From the NCBI GenBank assembly GCA_025558095.1, contig JAIVFI010000034.1, forward strand, positions 434,001-498,000: 64,000 bases of DNA, read 5' to 3'. The translations under genes and the position numbers were made by a program. Below, piece by piece: positions 58,328 through 64,000 of this stretch; position 1 is the stretch's first letter, and every line of letters starts with the position of its first letter. A model generated the notes under the pieces. It was not told the DNA's origin. It was given only the letters and a program-made list of their open reading frames with translations, and made no database searches. The DNA is from Hyaloraphidium curvatum. Lineage: Eukaryota; Monoblepharomycota; Hyaloraphidiomycetes; Hyaloraphidiales; Hyaloraphidiaceae.

Positions 58328-58514
58328 CGTGTGTCGCGGGGCGGCGGCGGTGGGCGGGATGCACGACGAGTTGCGGCCTCAGGGTCTCGTTCACCGGGAG
58401 GCGGTCGGCCCCCTGAACCCCTGACCCTTTCTCCGCACATCCCGACTGCCCTGCTGCCGTCTTCCCCCGGCTCGCCGCCGCTCCCTTTCCCGCAGGAAGC
58501 TCCGCTCCGCAGCG

Positions 58515-60070
58515 ATGGGCGACAAGAAGGTGCAGCGCAAGATCCCCGTGCCGACCGGGCACATCTCCATCAAGGGCAAGGTCGTGCCCATGATCGACGA
58601 CTACAAGCTGTACCAGCTCGGCTTCATCTGGGTGGGTGTCTGGACTCCAGAGAGGCGCTTGTGGGGGATGGCGGGGCCTGGAGGCCGCGATGCGCGCGGG
58701 TGCGGGCGGCGACGGACCCTCGGATTCACGCGGCTGCTGCGGTGGCGCCCTCGGCCTCTTCCGGCCGTCGTTCGGGCCGGAAGCCGGCCCGTTGGGCTGC
58801 ATAGCAGCGGGAGAAAGTGGCCGATGGCGGCCGGAGACAAGTCGGGCGGCGAACCTGGCCCGCCGATAGTCACGGAGTTTTCGCGGCTTGGGAACATGGC
58901 CGCCCCAGCATCTGGCTTCTGCGAGTCTGCGTGGAGCCATTTTGGGTGCTCTGCGCTTTCCCAGTGCTTGGCCGGAGTTGGATTCTGGCTTGGGAGTGTG
59001 TTATCACCGTGGCCGACGGGGCCGTGCTCGTGTGAGGGGTCGGACCGCTCCGAGATTGCGCCGCGGAACGCTTCCGCCGTTGCCAACCATCCAGAACATG
59101 GTTCTGACCCCTCGTCCCTCCGTTTGCAGCAAGTCTGCTCGGGTGGCGACAGCATCCCGCCGAACGCGGTGCCGCTAGGCGACGTCGAGGGCAAGAAGGG
59201 CGAGAAGATCCGGCTCTTTGTCGCGCGCGTGCAGTACGAGAAGGCCACCTACGGCGCCAAGGCCTCCCCCGCGCTCAACAAGGGCGGCTGCAACTTTGTC
59301 GCCCACGACGAGGGCAAGGAGCTCCAGACCTCGCTCTTTGACGTTCTCACGGCGCCGGACTCGATCCAGTCCCGCATCGTGTGGAAGAGCGTCAAGACGG
59401 TGGATGACCTTGCGGCCCTCAAGGACGTCGTCTCGGGCGGCCTGGAGGACGCGGCCAACAACCCGCTGCTCATCGCGCGGGTGCAATACAAGAACGGCTT
59501 CCACGGCGGGTACGCCGCCAAGCCCTCCGACCCCGGTGCGCCCCCCGCGTTCACCTCTCACGGCGGCGGCTGACCCCCCGCTCCCCGACCAGGGATCTGC
59601 TTCGGCTGGGGCGGCAAGCACCAGTACCAGGAAACCGACTTCCAGGTCATGACCATCCCCGGCGACCACGACGCCATGATCAACTCGGCGTCGACCAAGG
59701 AAGCCATCACCTCGGCGCCCCCGCCGCAGACCGGGCCGCCGCCGGAGGACCCCTCGGCGCCGTACCAGAAGTACGTCGGCAAGGACGTGACCATCATGAG
59801 CAAGCACGAGGCGGGGAAGGCCAGCGAGGTGGGTTTTCCGGGGGCGGCGCGGCGTCGTGCTCGTGGGCTGACGGGATGGGGCGGCAGCTTTCGGTCGAGA
59901 AGGACGACAAGGTGACGATCGAGGCCGTCAGCAAGACCCTCTGGGTCAAGGGGTGGGTTTCGCCGTCCGTCGTCGCAGAGTGCCCGGCTGATCCCGGTTG
60001 CAGGACGCACAAGGGCAACGGCAAGGTCGGCTGGTTCCCGTTGGTGTGCCTGAGCTCGGCGGCGCCCTGA
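58515..60070 (+). CDS. DM9 (DUF3421)-SH3 protein
   Basis: Exons 58515-58631, 59130-59535, 59593-59828, 59888-59952 and 60004-60070 encode 296 aa. Two DM9-like repeats are visible: IPPNAVPLGDVEGKKGEKIR with LFVARVQYEKATYG and NFVAHDEGKE, then LLIARVQYKNGFHGGYA with ICFGWGGKHQYQETDFQV. DM9 proteins are mannose-type lectins in animals and parasites. The C-terminus is SH3-like (LSVEKDDKVTIEAVSKTLW, GKVGWFPLVCL). The combination is unusual. The first intron is 498 nt, the longest seen here, and has no recognisable RNA gene inside. An alternative reading is that exon 1 belongs to another transcript. Confidence 0.75.
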
Positions 60071-60318
60071 TCGCGCGGCTGTCTGGAGGTGTGATGGGTC
60101 AGCGTGGGGGCAACGGAAACGGAAAAGATCGCTCGGGCCGGGCGAATGAATATGGTGTGCATGCAGTACGGATACTAGATACTCACTTTTGCGCCTGCCT
60201 TCCTTGGCGACTGGTTCCACGAGATTGATTCGTCCAAAGATCATGAAGCGGAACACCAGCCCTGGGATCATCGGCCCACCAACATTGTTTTCCCACCCCA
60301 CCCTGCCCAGCGGCGGAC

Positions 60319-61578
60319 ATGGCAGCGACCGGCAAGCCCGGGTTTGTGCTGCCCGTCGGGCTCGAGTGCGCCGTCACGGGCGGCTCGGGGCTCGTCGGGC
60401 AGCGGCTCGTCGAGATGCTCGTCGAGCGCGGCGCGGCGCGCGTGGTGTCCTTCGACCTCGCCGGCCGCCCGCGCGACGCGTCGGACGATCCGCGGATCGA
60501 ATACGTGCAGGGCGACATCACAAAGTACGAGGACTGCGTCAAGGCATTCAAGGGCTGTACCGCGGTGTGGCACATCGCCGCCGCCGTCGGGCCGTACCAC
60601 CCGCCCGAGGTGTTCGAAAAGGTCAACTACCACGGTAGCCTCAACGTCCTCGAGGCGTGCAAGGCGCTGGGCATCAAAAAGCTGGTCATGTCGTCGTCGC
60701 CCTCGACGCGCTACCCGTACCCGGACCCGAACATGCACGACTGCACCGAGGACGACCTGGAGCGGCTCAACGGCGGCGAGTTCACGAAAAAGTTCCTGAG
60801 CTCCTACGCCGAGTGGAAGGCCGCCGGCGAGAAGGCCGTGCGCGAGGCGTGCGACCCGCCCAGGATCTACACCGTGGCCGTGAGCCCGCACCAGGTCTAC
60901 GGCCCCCGGGACTACCTCTTCCTGGACGCGCTCATGGAGGCCGCCGGCTCCGGCCGGCTGCGCGTGTTCGGCGACGCGACCAACAAGGTCTCGTTCACGC
61001 ACGTGGACAACTACTCGCACGGCCTGATCCTCGGCGGCGAGGCCCTCTACGACGGCAGCCCTGCGCTGGGCAAGTTCTACATGATCACGGACGGGCCCGC
61101 GGCCAACTTCTGGGAGACCGTGGACCGCGTGGCGACGGGCATCGGGTTCGATAGCGTGCTCGCGCGGCGGCCGTGGATTCCCGAGTGGTTCGGCATGTGG
61201 CTCGGCTGGGGCGCCGAAAAGGCCGGCCACGTCATCTCGCTGGCCACGGGCGAGCCGTACCACAAGGTCATGCGCCGGGTCAAGCTGTCGCAGTTTTCCA
61301 TCAAGATGCTCTGCATCAACCGGTCCTTCTCCACGGCCAACGCGCGGCGCGACCTCGGCTACGTGCCTGTGCTCACGTTCGAGGAGGGCATGGCGCAGAC
61401 GATCGCGTGGTTCCGGGACGTGTGGCTGGCCCGCAGCCGGTTCGCGGGCAAGGTCGGGAAGGGGAAGGCAGCCAATGGGACGGCGGGGGGCGCTAAGGCC
61501 GCGGGCGGGACGCAGGTTGGTTGGATCGCGGCGCTCGTCGGCGTCGCGCTGCTGTACTGGCTGTTCCTGGCTAACTGA
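60319..61578 (+). CDS. 3-beta-HSD/Erg26-like sterol-4-alpha-carboxylate dehydrogenase family
   Basis: A single exon encodes 419 aa. The NAD-binding motif is AVTGGSGLVGQRLVEMLVER, VWHIAAAVGPYHP is the 3-beta-HSD pattern, and the catalytic Y-x3-K is in SSYAEWKAAGEKAV. TVAVSPHQVYGPRD and FTHVDNYSHGLILG complete the extended-SDR core. The C-terminus has a Gly/Ala linker and a single membrane helix (GWIAALVGVALLYWLFLAN), consistent with ER anchoring as in Erg26/NSDHL. Sterol C4-demethylation is the likely role, but other 3-beta-HSD-type substrates are possible. It is intronless. Confidence 0.82.
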   Translation: MAATGKPGFVLPVGLECAVTGGSGLVGQRLVEMLVERGAARVVSFDLAGRPRDASDDPRIEYVQGDITKYEDCVKAFKGCTAVWHIAAAVGPYHPPEVFEKVNYHGSLNVLEACKALGIKKLVMSSSPSTRYPYPDPNMHDCTEDDLERLNGGEFTKKFLSSYAEWKAAGEKAVREACDPPRIYTVAVSPHQVYGPRDYLFLDALMEAAGSGRLRVFGDATNKVSFTHVDNYSHGLILGGEALYDGSPALGKFYMITDGPAANFWETVDRVATGIGFDSVLARRPWIPEWFGMWLGWGAEKAGHVISLATGEPYHKVMRRVKLSQFSIKMLCINRSFSTANARRDLGYVPVLTFEEGMAQTIAWFRDVWLARSRFAGKVGKGKAANGTAGGAKAAGGTQVGWIAALVGVALLYWLFLAN

Positions 61579-61768
61579 AGGCCAGGGGGTGGAGGCATGA
61601 CGGACATCCGAGTTTCTAGATGAGATGAATAGACCTGTACGATTCGTTGAACGGGGCTCCTTCGGCTCGTGCCCGGTCTCCAGAGCAGTCTCGCGATCGT
61701 TTCCCTTCCGTGCACATACAAAACCACTGCCACGGGGCCTCCACACCGCCCACCCCTGGTGCCCGCCT

Positions 61769-64000
61769 TCAAAATATGTCCGGCAGATCCTCGGGCCACC
61801 GTCCCTCGGCGCGGCACTCCCAATAACCCCCCTTGTACTCCCACCCCGTCTCCACCCCCACGAACCACCTCGCCCTGGCCTCCCTCCCCTCTCTCCTCGC
61901 GGCCCGCTGCTTCTCTTCCAGCCTCGTCTTCTCCGCCTCGGCGTTGTCAATCCTCCCTTCCTCGAAGAGCCGCTGGTCCGGCCGCAGCCTCGAATCCGTC
62001 GGCGCCGTCCCGTCCTCGGCCTCGTTGAGCTGCGCCGCGAACGCCGTGAACCCGTACATCCGCTGCGGTGAACCCGGCGGGACGGGCTCCCCGCGCCAGA
62101 CCACCTCGAGCACCTCCCTGCCCCCTTGCCCGCCCGGGCCGACCGAGCGCGAGATCACGGAATCCCAGCGCCCAGTCACCTTCCCCACATCCCTCCCGTC
62201 CCCGTCTCTCACGCTACCCGCGACCTCGTTCTTGGCGGCGGAAAAGTACCCCGACTCGCGGAACTGCAGCACGCACGCGTGCCCCGTGTTTTCGTTGCGC
62301 ACGAGCAACTCCCCGACGTGCTCGAGGTACCGCGACCCGCCGCCGATGAGGTTGCGCATGCACGTGGTGACGCGGTTGTAGGTGTAGCGCTCCTCGCGGC
62401 CGTTGCCGAGGCGCAGGAGCACGCGCACGGGGGAGCCGACGGGGAGGAACTCCATCGTCTTGCCCTGGAAGGGGGCGGGGGGTCAGCGATCCCGGCAATG
62501 TCCCCGCATGTCCATGTGGGGCAACCAACCCAGAACTTGCTCTTGACCTGGCTGTCCCCCCACACCTTCCACCCCCTCCCCCCCGCGCACCATCCCTCCC
62601 CCTCGTACGCCAGCACGGGCGGGTGGTGCGACACCTTCTCCGCCAGGAACCTCCACCCCGCTTCCGGCCTCGCGAGCTCGTACGTCTCCCCCAGCAGCGG
62701 GTTGAACGGCTTCCTCCCCGCGCGGTGGACCGTCCCCGCGTACCCCGACACCGCAAATGCCGCGACGAGCACCGTCCTCTCCGCCGCATCCCCGCTCGCG
62801 CACGCCCGCACGAGGAGGTCCGAGTACTCGAACTCCTCCGCCAGCCGCTGCAGCGCGCTCAGCGGCTCGTTGAGCTGGATCGGCATCGAGATGGTCGAGA
62901 GGTCCTTGCCCATGCTGCCGCGGAGGATGGAGAGGATGCTCACGGGGCTCTCGCACGAGCCCGGGGCGGGGAGCACGGCGCGGCGCGGGCGGGCGGGGGG
63001 GAAGAAGGGGGCGCCGGGTTCGGCGGGGGCCGGGGTGGGCGGGGGGAGCTCCGCTGCGGATTCGAAGGCGGGGGGTTCGATGCCCACGGCCGACCCTGCG
63101 GAGCTCGGCACCCCCTCGCCCTCCATCCCCTCCTCCCCTTCCTCCTCCTCGCCCTCCCCGGGCTCGCTCTCCCCCTCGTACGCATCGAAGAACTCGCCCT
63201 CGTCGCTGACCCCCGTCGCCGCCGAGAGGATGCTCGCCGCGCGCCCGGCGACCAGCCTCCTCCCCAGGCTCGGGTGGAACATCGCCCCCGGGGACGGGTT
63301 CCCAAGGAGGAGGCCCTCGGCTGCGCGCTGCAGCCGGGACTGGATGGAGCGCAGGAGCGGGGCGAGGTCGGAGGCGGCGCCGTCGGGGTCCGGGGGGAGG
63401 AGGGAGGCCAGGTGCGCGGCCTCGGCGACGCGCGCGATCTCGCGCTTGAGGATGTCGTAGGGCGATTCCTCGCCCGTGAAGGAGCCGCGCGGGCCCAGGG
63501 GGGAGGGCCGGGCGTCGGCGGGGGTGATGGTGAGGGCTTCCAGGGTCGGCGGGGCCGGGAGCGGCCGCTCGCCGTCCTCGTGTTCGGGCTCGCCGTCCGG
63601 TTCGGCGTCCTCCGGGAGCTCGAAGGAGCGCAGCGCCGAGGACCAGGCGGCAAAGTCGGCGTCGTTGGCGCAGCGCATGTGGAACAGGGCCGATCCCGAG
63701 TCTTGCACGGAAAGGGGGTCAGCGTCGTCCCAAGGCCGCGGCGCGCCCCCGTGGACGCACCGACGTCGATCCGCAGCCGCTTCGCATCCTCCGTCACCAC
63801 CGCCGCCGGCACCCTCGCCGCGCCCCTGATCTCCCCGCCCCTCTTCTCGGCGTACTCGAGCGTGCCGTCCGACAGGAGGCGGAACCAGCGCCGCGCCCAG
63901 CCCTGCATCTTCTTGCTGCGCTTCTTGGAGAGCCAGCCCTCGATGACCACCGCGGGCGCGCCGGGCTGCGGGTCCGCGGGGGGCACGTAGGGGACCACGC
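61769..64000 (-). CDS. oxysterol-binding protein (OSBP/Osh family) with PH domain, 5' end beyond window
   Basis: The visible exons are 63761 to beyond 64000, 62530-63701 and 61769-62464. Together they cover about 700 aa of an OSBP. The N-terminal PH domain is partly visible (EGWLSKKRSKKMQGWARRWF, then DFAAWSSALRSF after splicing). A disordered acidic linker follows. The ligand domain has FNPLLGETYEL and the OSBP signature EKVSHHPPV, then MEFLPVGSPV, YTYNRVTTCMRNLIGG, and the C-terminal RRWFVG-type ARARWFVGVETGWEYKGGYW. OSBPs move sterols or PI4P between membranes at contact sites. No start codon is visible, so the gene continues to the right of the window. Confidence 0.9.

Noticed and set aside
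58632-59129. snoRNA in the 498-nt first intron of the DM9-SH3 gene
   Set aside because: No paired C and D boxes with a closing stem could be seen.

Overview
This is a eukaryotic nuclear window, very GC-rich and densely packed, most likely from a fungus and probably an early-diverging (chytrid-like, zoosporic) one. The evidence is: about 100 short spliceosomal introns (mostly 46-70 nt, GT-AG, with GTGGGT the commonest donor); fungal-type genes (Prp5, Mif2/CENP-C, Pwp1, Ysc84/SYLF, an Osh-type OSBP, a SAK-type kinase); and animal- or chytrid-like genes rare in Dikarya (a SMARCAL1/ZRANB3-type translocase, a WDR48/UAF1 homologue and a Fanzor nuclease). The species cannot be read from the sequence. 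Gene models were built by hand by joining frames at GT-AG sites. In every complete spliced model the exon lengths sum to a whole number of codons.

Layout. 0-20 kb: a small unknown protein, the Prp5 RNA helicase, adenylate kinase, an F-box protein, a CDC50 flippase subunit, CENP-C, a SAK/CaMKK-like kinase, a 14-exon coiled-coil protein, a Mid2-like membrane protein and a TPT-family transporter. 20-34 kb: U2A', WDR48, an SMP-30 lactonase diverging from an SDR, ALKBH1, an NADH pyrophosphatase, the SMARCAL1/ZRANB3-like translocase, and ribosomal protein eS12 with a candidate box C/D snoRNA in its intron. 34-48 kb: a CaMK-like kinase with a 6-nt microexon, a gamma-tubulin complex (GCP) protein, a NeuD/PglD-like acyltransferase, an amino-acid permease, a DUF4037 protein diverging from a Gfo/Idh/MocA oxidoreductase, an FMO, and an unrecognised three-exon gene. 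49-52 kb: a 1,046-aa Fanzor (eukaryotic TnpB relative) with an intact RuvC site after splicing and an unusual N-terminal array of zinc-knuckle-like repeats. 52-64 kb: Pwp1, a second coiled-coil protein, a 71-aa HMG-like protein, a Ysc84/SYLF protein, a DM9-SH3 protein, an Erg26-like dehydrogenase and an OSBP that runs off the right edge.

Most neighbours are unrelated housekeeping genes. Many start back to back over 90-300 bp, so shared promoters are likely. Two divergent pairs look functionally linked: SMP-30 lactonase/SDR and DUF4037/Gfo-Idh. The most unusual locus is the Fanzor gene with its zinc-knuckle array, AT-richer flanks and adjacent unknown gene.
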